64,000 nucleotides of DNA, taken from positions 372,001-436,000 of the forward strand of contig NZ_JAOTEN010000001.1 in the NCBI RefSeq assembly GCF_025628965.1. Reading direction: 5' to 3'. This DNA is from Chryseobacterium gilvum. Lineage in GTDB: Bacteria; Bacteroidota; Bacteroidia; Flavobacteriales; Weeksellaceae. Shown here piece after piece: positions 53,448 through 61,898 of this stretch (positions within the stretch are counted from its first letter, which is position 1; the number at the start of each line of letters is the position of its first letter). The position numbers and the translations under genes are program-made. Below the pieces are notes generated by a model. The model was not told where the DNA came from. It saw only the letters and a program-made list of their open reading frames with translations, and ran no database searches.

Positions 53448-53579
53448 ATGAAATCAAGAATATTAAAAGCAGTATTGGCAATGGTTGTTCCTATTGCTAT
53501 TGAATATGTTATCAAGAAATTTACAGGAAAAAAGGATGTCGTGAAAGATCCGAACAGACAAATTCCTTCTCCACACTAA
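53448..53579 (+). CDS. small 43-aa protein with hydrophobic helix
   Basis: The ATG at 53448 opens MKSRILKAVLAMVVPIAIEY and continues VIKKFTGKKDVVKDPN to a TAA at 53577-53579. One hydrophobic helix (LKAVLAMVVPIAIEYVI) with basic flanks suggests a small membrane or amphipathic peptide. A strong terminator follows immediately. Sequence quality (charged tail after the helix, clean start and terminator) makes a real gene likely, but the function is unknown. Confidence 0.6.
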   Translation: MKSRILKAVLAMVVPIAIEYVIKKFTGKKDVVKDPNRQIPSPH

Positions 53580-53588
53580 TTTATTCCA

Positions 53589-53613
53589 AGCCTTACAAAA
53601 TGTAAGGCTTTTT
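53589..53613 (+). terminator. intrinsic terminator after the 43-aa gene
   Basis: AGCCTTACA (53589-53597), loop aaa, TGTAAGGCT (53601-53609), then T residues. Confidence 0.85.
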
Positions 53614-54803
53614 CATATAAAATCGTAGATCCCGTTTTTCCAGCCCAGAATTTTTGAAGAATCGGCATTGAGCCAGTTTTTAAGAATAGTCGCATATACT
53701 TTTCTGAAATCTTCCGTAAAGATCAGATCTCCCTCGTTCAGATTCTGAAGATCGGGAAGTGCATTTAATATTCCTTTTTTCTTTAAACCTCCACTGATGA
53801 AAAACATCTGGTTTGCCGTGCCGTGATCTGTCCCTTTGCTGGCGTTCTGAGCGACACGACGTCCGAATTCTGAAAAAGTCATCAGTAAAATGTCATTGAA
53901 AAGTCCGTTGGCTTTCATATCCGCAACAAAAGATTTTATAGCATCATTAATCTCCCCGAAAAGCTTCTGCTGTCTTTCGTTTTGATTGACATGGGTATCA
54001 AAACTCCCGATGGATAGGTAATACACCTGTGTATTGATGTCTGATTTTATCAGTGAAGCTACCGTTTTGAAATCTTTTCCCAGTTTAGAATTCGGATATT
54101 CCTGGACGGTCTTTTTAGATTTGCTTTTTTCAAAAATATAATCGGCATTATTGATGGTTGAGCCTAAAGTCTGATACAAATAGGAGACCGTCTCATCATC
54201 ATGATGATGGTTTTGATCGTATAATGATTTGAAATATTTTTCCTGGCTGGTCTGATACAGTTTTTTAGGATCTTTAAAAGCAAATGCTTTGTTGTTTTCG
54301 CCTTTTAAAGCTAAGCTCAGCATATCATCCACTTCCAAAGCCTGCGTCGGATGTTCGCATTGGTAACATTCTTCGTCTAAATATCTTCCGAGCCATCCCG
54401 TTTCCAGAAACTGATCGCTTCTGCTTGCCGAATGCCAAATATCCATACTTCTGAAATGGGATTTTTCAGGATCGGGATATCCTACATTATTCATCACGGA
54501 AAGTTCTCCGTTATCAAACAGCTCTTTGAAATAGGACAGGGAAGGATTGATGCCGGTTTCATCATTCAGTGGTAGAGAATCTGTAATGGCAATGTTGTTT
54601 CTTTCCTTAAAATAAATATCATTTTTGGTAGGAATAATGGTATTTAAGCCATCATTTCCGCCCGTAAACTGGAGGACAATCAGGATTTTCTGACTTGGTT
54701 TGAAAGCATGATCAAGCGTCATCGACTGCAAAAAGTTAGGAATCAGCAATGATGCGGATGCCAATGAACTTATTTTTAAAAACTCTCTTCTTTTGATAAG
54801 CAT
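53613..54803 (-). CDS. DUF1501 domain-containing protein, Tat-type signal
   Basis: This 396-residue protein of the DUF1501 (sulfatase/alkaline-phosphatase-like) family begins LIKRREFLKISSLASASLLI, a typical twin-arginine signal. The body includes LVLQFTGGNDGLNTIIPT, DIWHSASRSDQF, YYLSIGSFDTHVNQ and MTFSEFGRRVAQNASKGTDHGTANQMFFISGG, the family's conserved His/Asp blocks. It is the second gene after DUF1800 (79 bp gap), the usual pairing in Bacteroidota and Planctomycetes. Function is unproven. Confidence 0.92.
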   Translation of the reverse strand: MLIKRREFLKISSLASASLLIPNFLQSMTLDHAFKPSQKILIVLQFTGGNDGLNTIIPTKNDIYFKERNNIAITDSLPLNDETGINPSLSYFKELFDNGELSVMNNVGYPDPEKSHFRSMDIWHSASRSDQFLETGWLGRYLDEECYQCEHPTQALEVDDMLSLALKGENNKAFAFKDPKKLYQTSQEKYFKSLYDQNHHHDDETVSYLYQTLGSTINNADYIFEKSKSKKTVQEYPNSKLGKDFKTVASLIKSDINTQVYYLSIGSFDTHVNQNERQQKLFGEINDAIKSFVADMKANGLFNDILLMTFSEFGRRVAQNASKGTDHGTANQMFFISGGLKKKGILNALPDLQNLNEGDLIFTEDFRKVYATILKNWLNADSSKILGWKNGIYDFI

Positions 54804-54882
54804 AACTTAGGTTTTAGATTATAGATATTAGGTTGCAGTTACTGTAATTAGATTATTAAATCTATCACCTGCTAACCCATAT

Positions 54883-56256
54883 TTACATTAATTGGTATTC
54901 CGGTGTAGACATCAGATTGATGACATTTATTTTTGTGCTTTTATCAGAAAAGCTGCTGACAGTTTTTATGTCTACAGATTGAGAATTCAGAATCAGGTAG
55001 TCTTCCGCTTTTTTATTTTGCAGCGCTTTGTCTACACGGTTCCAGTCGATGGTGATGTTCATGCTTTTAAAAGATTTTGTTAACGCTTCCCGGGATTTCA
55101 TTCCCATATCCATATCATCATCTTCCCTTGGTGAAAGTTCCAATGGCCTTAAACCCGACCAGATCTGAGGAACCTGCATCCGGAGCATTAACGTTGAACT
55201 GTCGATCCATGACTTTCCATTGGGCCATCCCGCAACATTGGGGGGAAACAGCAGCATTTGTCCCAATAGTTTCTGATAAACGGTAATATTTTCAGGATTC
55301 TGAATATCCATCGGCAGGATTCTCATGATCCCAACCATTAGTTCGGTAGGAGATTTTATTCTGTTGCCGATATTTTTTTTGTCATAAAACCATGAGCCTG
55401 AAAAAATGTCAGACATCAGTTTTGTAAGATCATAATCTGACTGATAGAAGTTTTCACTGAGGGTATTGATGATTTTTTCATCAGGCTTTTCATTCACAAA
55501 AAAAGTGAATATTTTGGTTGTTATGAATCTTGCCGTTGCCTTCTGCTCCAAAATAATGTTCAGGATATCATCACCGTTGAAATTTCCGGTTTTCCCGAGA
55601 AAAGTTTTTGTTCCGGTATCGTGAAGATTGGTACGTTCTTTAAAATTTCCTTCTTTATCATATCCCCATCCTGTAAATGCTCTTGCCGCTTCGCGGATGT
55701 CTTTTTCGGTGTAATGCCCTCTTCCCATGGTAAACAGTTCCATGACTTCGCGGGCAAAATTTTCGTTGGGATGGTCTTTTTTATTTTGCTGGTTATTCAG
55801 AAAATTCAGCATGGCGGGAGAACGGCTCACTTCAAACAAAAGGGTCCTGAAACTTCCCAGTGCATTTTGTCTGAGTACATTAATAAGCTGTCTGTTGAAT
55901 TTTGGATTATTAACTCTCGTTGCGAAATGACCGTGCCAGAAAAAAGCCATCTTTTCTCTGAGCTGATCTTTACTGTTGATCATTTTTTCCAGAAAATTGA
56001 GATTCAGTTCTACATTTTGTTTCTGATTGATCTTCTGAATGGCTCTTTTTTGCTCTGCAGTTGCTTTAGGATCGGTATATTCTACCGATTCAGGATCTTG
56101 CGTGTCATAATCAATGGGAGAAAACTTCTGTTCCGCAAACAGTTCTTTGAGGATATCCTGAGTTTTTTGGTCTTTTATGTTTTCTATTTGTTCAATCCCG
56201 ATTCCGAAGCCGGCGCGCCAGAGGAGATGTTTGTTGTTTAAAAAGGTTGAAGCCAT
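54883..56256 (-). CDS. DUF1800 domain-containing protein
   Basis: This 457-residue protein matches DUF1800: LLWRAGFGIGIEQIE near the start, MAFFWHGHFATRVNNPKFNRQ, NENFAREVMELFTMGRGHYTEKDIREAARAF split around residues 165-195, and NVAGWPNGKSWIDSSTLMLRM near 340. No signal peptide is visible at this start, whereas the DUF1501 partner has a Tat signal. It is transcribed first in the operon. The family's biochemical role is unknown; I infer that the two proteins work together. Confidence 0.91.
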   Translation of the reverse strand: MASTFLNNKHLLWRAGFGIGIEQIENIKDQKTQDILKELFAEQKFSPIDYDTQDPESVEYTDPKATAEQKRAIQKINQKQNVELNLNFLEKMINSKDQLREKMAFFWHGHFATRVNNPKFNRQLINVLRQNALGSFRTLLFEVSRSPAMLNFLNNQQNKKDHPNENFAREVMELFTMGRGHYTEKDIREAARAFTGWGYDKEGNFKERTNLHDTGTKTFLGKTGNFNGDDILNIILEQKATARFITTKIFTFFVNEKPDEKIINTLSENFYQSDYDLTKLMSDIFSGSWFYDKKNIGNRIKSPTELMVGIMRILPMDIQNPENITVYQKLLGQMLLFPPNVAGWPNGKSWIDSSTLMLRMQVPQIWSGLRPLELSPREDDDMDMGMKSREALTKSFKSMNITIDWNRVDKALQNKKAEDYLILNSQSVDIKTVSSFSDKSTKINVINLMSTPEYQLM

Positions 56257-56493
56257 TATGGTTATTTTATTTTTGATCAGGAAATACAGATGAGGTTAAA
56301 ATAAAAATCGTTCTGTTAACAATTATTTATTGTAAAGCGATTTTGATCATTAAACACTTATTAATTATTACCTATTTTAATATGCAAATTATCAGTATTT
56401 TACAGTGTTTGCAAGTTTTTCTAAACCTATTATTATGTTAATTTGGCATGATTTTTACATATTGACACTCAGTAAATTTTTAAAATCAAAGTT

Positions 56494-57057
56494 ATGAAAA
56501 TGTTAAAGCAAGTTATAGCAGGAGCCGGAATTCTAACAGCAGGTTTAGTAAGCGCTCAAAGTGCTCAGATGAATAATATGATCAAAGTGGGGGCAACTGT
56601 AGGTGCCGCTGTGCCTTCAGATAATCTTTCTGCCGCAGTTGGTTTTGATGTTGCTTATCAGAATCTTGTTACACCGGGATTCGGTTTGGGGATTGCAACT
56701 GGCTATACCCATTATTTTGGTAAAGAAAATAACGGATATAATAATAATGATGTTGGGGTGGTTCCTGTAGCGGCTTTGTTTAGAATTTATCCTAAACAGA
56801 CCGGTTTTTACTTCGGAGCAGATTTGGGATACGGTTTCCTTGTAGGAGATGATAAAGTCGCTTCAAATACATTAGCAGACCGGCCGGATGGAGGTTTTTA
56901 CCTAAAACCTGAAATCGGGTATCATAACAGAAGCTGGAACTTTTTCCTTCAGTACCAGAAAGTATTTACAGGGGATAACGGAAATCTTGTAAGCCAGGAT
57001 TACAATGTGGGAAGCATCGGAGCAGGATTTTCCTACAATATCCCGTTAGGAAAGTAA
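56494..57057 (+). CDS. outer-membrane beta-barrel protein, 187 aa
   Basis: After a signal peptide (VIAGAGILTAGLVSAQ) it has alternating beta strands with Gly/Tyr-rich turns (VGATVGAAVPSDNLSAAVGF, GIATGYTHYFGK, FYFGADLGYGFLVGD) and a C-terminal strand GAGFSYNIPLGK, as in small OmpW/OmpA-like eight-stranded barrels. I cannot name a ligand. It is monocistronic with a terminator. The 236-bp region upstream contains no other gene. Confidence 0.82.
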   Translation: MKMLKQVIAGAGILTAGLVSAQSAQMNNMIKVGATVGAAVPSDNLSAAVGFDVAYQNLVTPGFGLGIATGYTHYFGKENNGYNNNDVGVVPVAALFRIYPKQTGFYFGADLGYGFLVGDDKVASNTLADRPDGGFYLKPEIGYHNRSWNFFLQYQKVFTGDNGNLVSQDYNVGSIGAGFSYNIPLGK

Positions 57058-57086
57058 TGAGATAAAACGATAACGAGTTAGAAACC

Positions 57087-57122
57087 AAAACCTTTTCGAA
57101 AATTTTGAAAAGGTTTTCTTTT
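57087..57122 (+). terminator. intrinsic terminator after the beta-barrel gene
   Basis: AAAACCTTTTC (57087-57097) pairs with GAAAAGGTTTT (57107-57117), then T residues. Confidence 0.75.
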
Positions 57123-57149
57123 ACCGGGACAGAATTCCAAAACAATTAT

Positions 57150-57157
57150 TATATTTG
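57150..57157 (+). promoter_or_regulatory. -7 promoter element for glucokinase (TATATTTG)
   Basis: This full TAnnTTTG match overlaps the upstream TTG of the longer frame and so supports the ATG at 57173. Confidence 0.55.
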
Positions 57158-57172
57158 ATAAAATTTGTGATT

Positions 57173-58228
57173 ATGAACTTAAATCCAAAATTTCCACTTT
57201 TTTTACCGGGTGTAAAAAACAGTAATAATGATCGTGTTTCCATCATTGGTGCAAACCTCCGTGAAGATATGACGACGTTGGCTTATTATATGTCAAATAA
57301 CGGTGGAATCGAAACTAAAATTCAAAAAAACTATCCTACTAAAGAATTTTCTTCTTTTTCAGATATCCTTTCTCAGTTTATTAAAGATGAGCAGCTTGAA
57401 AATGTGCAGCGTTTGGGAATATCTGTTCCGGGACCTGTATTTGACGGAAAAAGCAGCCCTGCGAGATTGGGTTGGGATTTGGATATTGAAGAGTATAAAA
57501 ATCAGTTCGGTTTTGAAACAGTCAATATGCTGAATGATCAGGAAGCTTCCGCATACGGAATCGGCTTGCTGGAAGATCAGGATCTGGATGCCATTTACAG
57601 CAGCGGCCATCTGGAAAAAGGCAACGTTGCCATTTTGGCGCCGGGAAATGGTTTGGGAGAGGCAGGCTATTTTTTTGACGGAAAATATCTCAGACCTTTT
57701 GCAACAGAAGGAGGGCATTCAGAATTTTCCCCGAGAACCAATGTTGAGGTAGAATTTTATCAGTTCCTGAACAATATTTACGGGATCGTAAGCTGGGAGA
57801 ATGTTTTATCTAAAACGGGATTATTCAACATTTACAGATTTTTACGTGATGTGAAAAGACATCCTGAACCGGAATGGCTCGCTGAAAAACTAAACAACGG
57901 TAACAGCAATTTTACTGAAGAGATTTTTAAAGCTGCTATAAATGAAGATATTTTGATCTGTAAAATCGCTTTAGATACCTTTCTGGAATTTCTGGCAAGA
58001 GAAGCTAACAATCTTACTTTAAAGCTGAAAGCAACCGGCGGATTGCTGATTACCGGTGATATCCCGCAGATTATAAAAAATTACATTAATAAAGACAAAT
58101 TTTACGAGAAATTCATGATCAGTGATAAAATGGAAAATATGCTTAAAAACATTCCCATTTATCTGGTCGATCCGGACAATACCAGTCTGCATGGTGCAGC
58201 GCTTTACACTGCCTATTCTCAAGAATAA
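57173..58228 (+). CDS. glk: glucokinase (Glk family)
   Basis: This ATP-dependent glucokinase of ~351 residues phosphorylates glucose at C6 at the entry to glycolysis. It matches the PF02685 Glk family: VSIIGANLREDMTTLAYY near the N-terminus (phosphate 1 region), LGISVPGPVFDGKS, MLNDQEASAYGIGLLE (substrate Asn-Asp), APGNGLGEAGYF (about 155) and ATEGGHSEFSP (about 178) with catalytic-site residues. The Gly- and Glu-rich blocks are intact. Confidence 0.87.
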   Translation: MNLNPKFPLFLPGVKNSNNDRVSIIGANLREDMTTLAYYMSNNGGIETKIQKNYPTKEFSSFSDILSQFIKDEQLENVQRLGISVPGPVFDGKSSPARLGWDLDIEEYKNQFGFETVNMLNDQEASAYGIGLLEDQDLDAIYSSGHLEKGNVAILAPGNGLGEAGYFFDGKYLRPFATEGGHSEFSPRTNVEVEFYQFLNNIYGIVSWENVLSKTGLFNIYRFLRDVKRHPEPEWLAEKLNNGNSNFTEEIFKAAINEDILICKIALDTFLEFLAREANNLTLKLKATGGLLITGDIPQIIKNYINKDKFYEKFMISDKMENMLKNIPIYLVDPDNTSLHGAALYTAYSQE

Positions 58229-58232
58229 TAGT

Positions 58233-58260
58233 AAACTCCGATTCATTCGGGGTTTTTTTA
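58233..58260 (+). terminator. intrinsic terminator after glucokinase
   Basis: AAACTCCGA (58233-58241) pairs with TTCGGGGTTT (with one G-T pair), then T residues. Confidence 0.75.
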
Positions 58261-58278
58261 TTTAAAAATAATGATTTA

Positions 58279-58292
58279 TTGATGTACATCAA
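58279..58292. promoter_or_regulatory. perfect FNR-type box TTGATGTACATCAA
   Basis: This is a perfect 14-bp palindrome matching TTGAT-N4-ATCAA. Its centre is ~44 bp before the start site expected from the TACATTTG box at 58316-58323, the class II activator position. A Crp/Fnr regulator gene is present at 36697. Confidence 0.65.
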
Positions 58293-58315
58293 GATCATGT
58301 TTCTACAGAAGATCT

Positions 58316-58323
58316 TACATTTG
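58316..58323 (+). promoter_or_regulatory. -7 promoter element for the first yceI gene (TACATTTG)
   Basis: This is a full TAnnTTTG match, 33 nt before the ATG at 58357, with no TTG at normal -33 spacing, consistent with activator dependence. Confidence 0.6.
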
Positions 58324-58356
58324 CAGTCTCAAATAATAATTAAATAAATTTTATTC

Positions 58357-58923
58357 ATGAAAAAAATATTTTTGTTAGCCGTTTTAGCGGGTGGATTGGC
58401 TTTCGGGCAGTCAAAAAAAGTAGTATCTTCTGACGTTCACTGGTGGGGATACAAAGTTGCAAAATCTGAAGCAAGCTCTCATGACGGGACGGTAAAAGTA
58501 AAATCCGGAAACATGGTTATGAAAGGAAACCAATTGGTAGGCGGATCTTTCGTTTTAGATATGAATTCTATCACCTCAACAGATCTTTCCGGAGAATACC
58601 AGACAAAACTGAACGGACACCTTAAAAACGGTGACTTCTTTGAAGTGGAAAAATATCCTACCGCATCTTTTAAAATTACTTCTGTAAAGAAAAACAACGA
58701 TAAGGCGTATCCCAATCTTGTTACCGGAGATTTAACGGTGAAAGGGAAAACAAGCCCAATTTCTTTCCCTGCAAAAATCACATATACCAATGGAGTGGTG
58801 AGTTTAGTATCTAATAAATTCTCTTTCGACAGACAAAAATATGATGTTGCGTACAAATCTACCATGAAAGATGTTTTTGTGAAAGATGATATCGATATGC
58901 TCGTAAAAGTGAGTGCTAAATAA
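58357..58923 (+). CDS. YceI family periplasmic lipid-binding protein (copy 1)
   Basis: This secreted lipocalin-like protein of 188 residues has the signal peptide IFLLAVLAGGLAFGQ. YceI hallmarks are VHWWGYKVAKSEASSHDGTVKV, DMNSITSTDLSGEYQTKLNGHLKNGDFFEVEKYP and the strand-rich C-terminus KSTMKDVFVKDDIDMLVKV. The family carries isoprenoid-type lipids. The promoter has a perfect FNR-type palindrome, suggesting induction under low oxygen or by redox state (inference). A paralogue follows after a terminator. Confidence 0.9.
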   Translation: MKKIFLLAVLAGGLAFGQSKKVVSSDVHWWGYKVAKSEASSHDGTVKVKSGNMVMKGNQLVGGSFVLDMNSITSTDLSGEYQTKLNGHLKNGDFFEVEKYPTASFKITSVKKNNDKAYPNLVTGDLTVKGKTSPISFPAKITYTNGVVSLVSNKFSFDRQKYDVAYKSTMKDVFVKDDIDMLVKVSAK

Positions 58924-58944
58924 TTTAATTAAAAAAAGATTGTT

Positions 58945-58975
58945 AAAAGTGTAGAAGTTCTACACTTTTTTTTAT
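58945..58975 (+). terminator. intrinsic terminator after yceI copy 1
   Basis: AAAAGTGTAGA (58945-58955) pairs with TCTACACTTTT (58959-58969), then a T-run. Confidence 0.8.
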
Positions 58976-59001
58976 TTTTGTTGAATTGTAAATAAAAAAG
59001 A

Positions 59002-59613
59002 ATGAAAAGATTACTATTGTTTGTGATGATGTGTGCAAGTATATCATTTGCCTTTGCACAAAAAAAAGGAGATAAGATTTCAAAAGTCGTTACATCAGAA
59101 ATAAAATGGTGGGGGCACAAAGTGGTAAAAACCCAGGCTACCTCTCATTATGGAAGCCTAAAACTGAAAAGCGGAAAATTTACCTTCGATAAGACAGTTT
59201 TGGTAGATGGTGAATTTGTGATTGATATGAGAAGCCTTGTGGTAGCCGATCTTTCGGGAGACGATCAGGTAAAACTGACAAATGAGCTGAAAGGCACCAA
59301 TTTCTTTGAAGTTAAAAAATTCCCGATTGCAAAATTCCATCTTAAAAAAATTATTCCGCTTGCCAACAGCGAATACAATTCTACCATTATCGGCGATATT
59401 ACCATTAAAGGAATCAGAAAAACAATTTCTTTCCCTGCGAATGCTCATATTACCCAGTTTACCGTAGAGATTGAATCATCAAGATTTTCTCTGAACAGAA
59501 AAGATTTTAGAATTTTCTATCAGAATTCTTTAAAAGATTATTTTATTAAAGACGAGATGGACATCCAGTTCAACCTTTCTACCCAGAAAGTAGACAACGC
59601 GAGACCGCTTTAA
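59002..59613 (+). CDS. YceI family periplasmic protein (copy 2)
   Basis: This 203-residue paralogue of the preceding gene has a signal peptide (LLLFVMMCASISFAFAQ), then SEIKWWGHKVVKTQATSHYG, MRSLVVADLSGDDQVKLTNELKGTNFFEVKKFP and a diverged C-terminal half (SRFSLNRKDFRIFY). Two tandem copies imply duplication and specialisation. The terminator between them and the short gap mean copy 2 either has its own weak promoter or relies on read-through. Confidence 0.88.
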   Translation: MKRLLLFVMMCASISFAFAQKKGDKISKVVTSEIKWWGHKVVKTQATSHYGSLKLKSGKFTFDKTVLVDGEFVIDMRSLVVADLSGDDQVKLTNELKGTNFFEVKKFPIAKFHLKKIIPLANSEYNSTIIGDITIKGIRKTISFPANAHITQFTVEIESSRFSLNRKDFRIFYQNSLKDYFIKDEMDIQFNLSTQKVDNARPL

Positions 59614-59634
59614 TCAGAATTTAATACAATCTAT

Positions 59635-59668
59635 ATGGACAGCTTTTCATTAAGTTGTCCATTTTTTT
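59635..59668 (+). terminator. intrinsic terminator after yceI copy 2
   Basis: ATGGACAGCTT (59635-59645) pairs with AAGTTGTCCAT (one G-T pair), then a long T-run. Confidence 0.85.
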
Positions 59669-59719
59669 TATTTTAGTAGGACGAAATCGCAGTTACTTGC
59701 GGATAAATAGAATTCTCTG

Positions 59720-60361
59720 ATGAAAATATATGTAGTAAGTGGTTTGGGAGCCGATTTTAAAGTCCTGGAAAAATTAAAATTTCCCGAACATCATGAGATT
59801 GTTTTTTTAGACTGGATCATTCCCGAAAAAAATGAAAACTTTGCAGATTATGTAAAGAAAATGGCAGACAAAGTAGATTCTTCAGAGCCGTTTTACCTTT
59901 TAGGTTATTCTTTCGGGGGAATTATCGTACAGGAAATCAATCTGTTGAAACCTGCAGAAAAAGTAGTCATTCTGGGAAGCATTAGATCTGACAAAGAAAA
60001 ATCAAAACTCATAAAAGCAGGTGAGATTACCAAAATCCCAAAATTAATGCCCATTGGTTTTTTCACTGATAAGACGACCAGTTTTTATGCGGTAATGAGA
60101 AATTTTTTTGATCCGAAAAATCCCAGAATCACACAGTATTTCAAAGTACGCGACCCGTATTACCTTAAATGGTCTGTTGAAAGAATCTCAGAATGGAAGT
60201 TTGATGAAAGCCCAAATGTAATACAGATTTTAGGAGACCGGGATATTGTTTTTCCGTTAAAAAATTCAAAACCCAATCATGTTATCAAAGGTGGTACCCA
60301 TCTTTTTCCCGCTACCAAGTACAGAGAAGTCTCAAAACTGCTGACTGATATTTTTGTTTAA
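59720..60361 (+). CDS. alpha/beta hydrolase
   Basis: This cytosolic hydrolase of 213 residues has the nucleophile elbow LLGYSFGGIIVQ (Ser near 65) within a small alpha/beta fold, acid ILGDRDIVFP near 178 and the final His in KGGTHLFP near 193. The substrate is unknown. It is a standalone gene. Confidence 0.85.
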   Translation: MKIYVVSGLGADFKVLEKLKFPEHHEIVFLDWIIPEKNENFADYVKKMADKVDSSEPFYLLGYSFGGIIVQEINLLKPAEKVVILGSIRSDKEKSKLIKAGEITKIPKLMPIGFFTDKTTSFYAVMRNFFDPKNPRITQYFKVRDPYYLKWSVERISEWKFDESPNVIQILGDRDIVFPLKNSKPNHVIKGGTHLFPATKYREVSKLLTDIFV

Positions 60362-60434
60362 GAGTTAAGCTTCTTACGGTATTTTTATTGAATTAACCTG
60401 CTGCCAAAAATGGATTTTTTAACAATTTATCATG

Positions 60435-60442
60435 TATATTTG
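60435..60442 (+). promoter_or_regulatory. -7 promoter element for sdaA (TATATTTG)
   Basis: This is a full TAnnTTTG match, 24 nt before the ATG at 60467. Confidence 0.5.
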
Positions 60443-60466
60443 CTTTAATGAAAATGAAAGTTTCTT

Positions 60467-61885
60467 ATGGAGTCTATATCGGTTTTTGAGATTATTAAAG
60501 TAGGAATCGGCCCATCCAGCTCTCATACTATGGGACCGTGGAATGCGGCAACCTCTTTTATCAACTTAATTAAAAGAGAAAAATCTATTGCTGAAGTCAA
60601 AGAAGTATTCCTGGAGTTTTTCGGTTCACTGGCCAAAACAGGAATAGGACATGGTACAGATATCGCAGGAATGTTGGGCTTAAACGGTGAAAATTTCAGA
60701 ACCATTGATACTACCAAGATTGATGAAAAAGTAAATTTCATTAAAGAACACCAAACCCTCAATTTAGGCGGTGAAAAAGAAATTCCTTTTATATACGGTC
60801 ATCATTTAATTTTAAATAAATCCAAATCCCTTGATTTTCATCCCAACGGAATGATCTTTAAAGCCTTTTTTGAAGACGGAACCGAACTTGTTCAAGATTA
60901 CTATTCAGTAGGCGGCGGTTTTATCGCCACACAGGAAAAAAATTCTATCGAAAAAGACTGCATCCGTACTTTATATCCTTGTCATCATGGTTCCGATGTC
61001 ATCAAATATTGTGAAAGATTTGGGTTTGAGAAATTTTCAGATCTTATTTTAGTAAACGAAGAAAGCTGGCGAACGCAGGAGGAAACCAGACAGGAAGCGT
61101 TAAACATCTGGTACAATATTAAAGAATGCATTTATAAAGGAGTCAATAAAGAAGGCATTTTACCGGGAGGCCTCAATGTTTCCCGAAGAGCGGCCGGAAT
61201 CAACAGAAGACTTTTAGGAGAAAAAATTTATAGAAACAAAGACGAATGGTTTCAGCAGGTTGTAGATGCCGAGGAAACATTTACCAATATCAATAAATGG
61301 ATTGCGTGCTTTGCTCTGGCTGTCAACGAAGAAAATGCCAGTTTCGGGCGGATCATTACAGCTCCTACGAACGGCGCAAGCGGCGTTATTCCGGCAGTTC
61401 TGATGTATGCGCAGGCTTTTACGCCCCAAACCAGTGACGATGACATCGTACGATTTTTACTGGTTGCCGGAGAAATAGGAACTTTATTTAAGAAAAATGC
61501 CACCATTTCTGCGGCGATGGGCGGTTGTCAGGCTGAAGTAGGGGTCTCTTCGGCAATGGCAGCAGCGGGTTTAACTGAAATTTTAGGAGGAAGTGTACAG
61601 CAGGTTCTTATGGCAGCAGAAATCGCTATGGAGCATCATCTGGGATTAACGTGCGATCCTATTATGGGACTTGTGCAGATTCCCTGTATCGAAAGAAATA
61701 CAATGGGTGCTATTAAAGCAATTACAGCAGCCAATATTGCTCTCGAAAGTGATCCTGCAAAGGCAAAAGTAAGTTTAGATCAGGTAATTCAGACGATGTG
61801 GGAAACCGCTTTGGCCATGAGCGACCGTTTTAAGGAAACTTCTGAAGGCGGATTGGCAATTGCAGTGAATGTTCCGGAATGCTAA
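60467..61885 (+). CDS. sdaA: L-serine ammonia-lyase, iron-sulfur, single-chain
   Basis: This 4Fe-4S enzyme converts L-serine to pyruvate and ammonia. The single-chain form (472 residues) has the beta-type N-terminal domain (KVGIGPSSSHTMGPWNAA near residue 10) and the alpha domain from about 190 with GRIITAPTNGASGVIPAVL near 295 and the cluster Cys residues in GGCQAEVG, LTCDPIMG and QIPCIERN. It is convergent with tyrA; 13 bp separate the stops. Confidence 0.95.
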   Translation: MESISVFEIIKVGIGPSSSHTMGPWNAATSFINLIKREKSIAEVKEVFLEFFGSLAKTGIGHGTDIAGMLGLNGENFRTIDTTKIDEKVNFIKEHQTLNLGGEKEIPFIYGHHLILNKSKSLDFHPNGMIFKAFFEDGTELVQDYYSVGGGFIATQEKNSIEKDCIRTLYPCHHGSDVIKYCERFGFEKFSDLILVNEESWRTQEETRQEALNIWYNIKECIYKGVNKEGILPGGLNVSRRAAGINRRLLGEKIYRNKDEWFQQVVDAEETFTNINKWIACFALAVNEENASFGRIITAPTNGASGVIPAVLMYAQAFTPQTSDDDIVRFLLVAGEIGTLFKKNATISAAMGGCQAEVGVSSAMAAAGLTEILGGSVQQVLMAAEIAMEHHLGLTCDPIMGLVQIPCIERNTMGAIKAITAANIALESDPAKAKVSLDQVIQTMWETALAMSDRFKETSEGGLAIAVNVPEC

Positions 61886-61898
61886 ATTCCTAAAAAAG

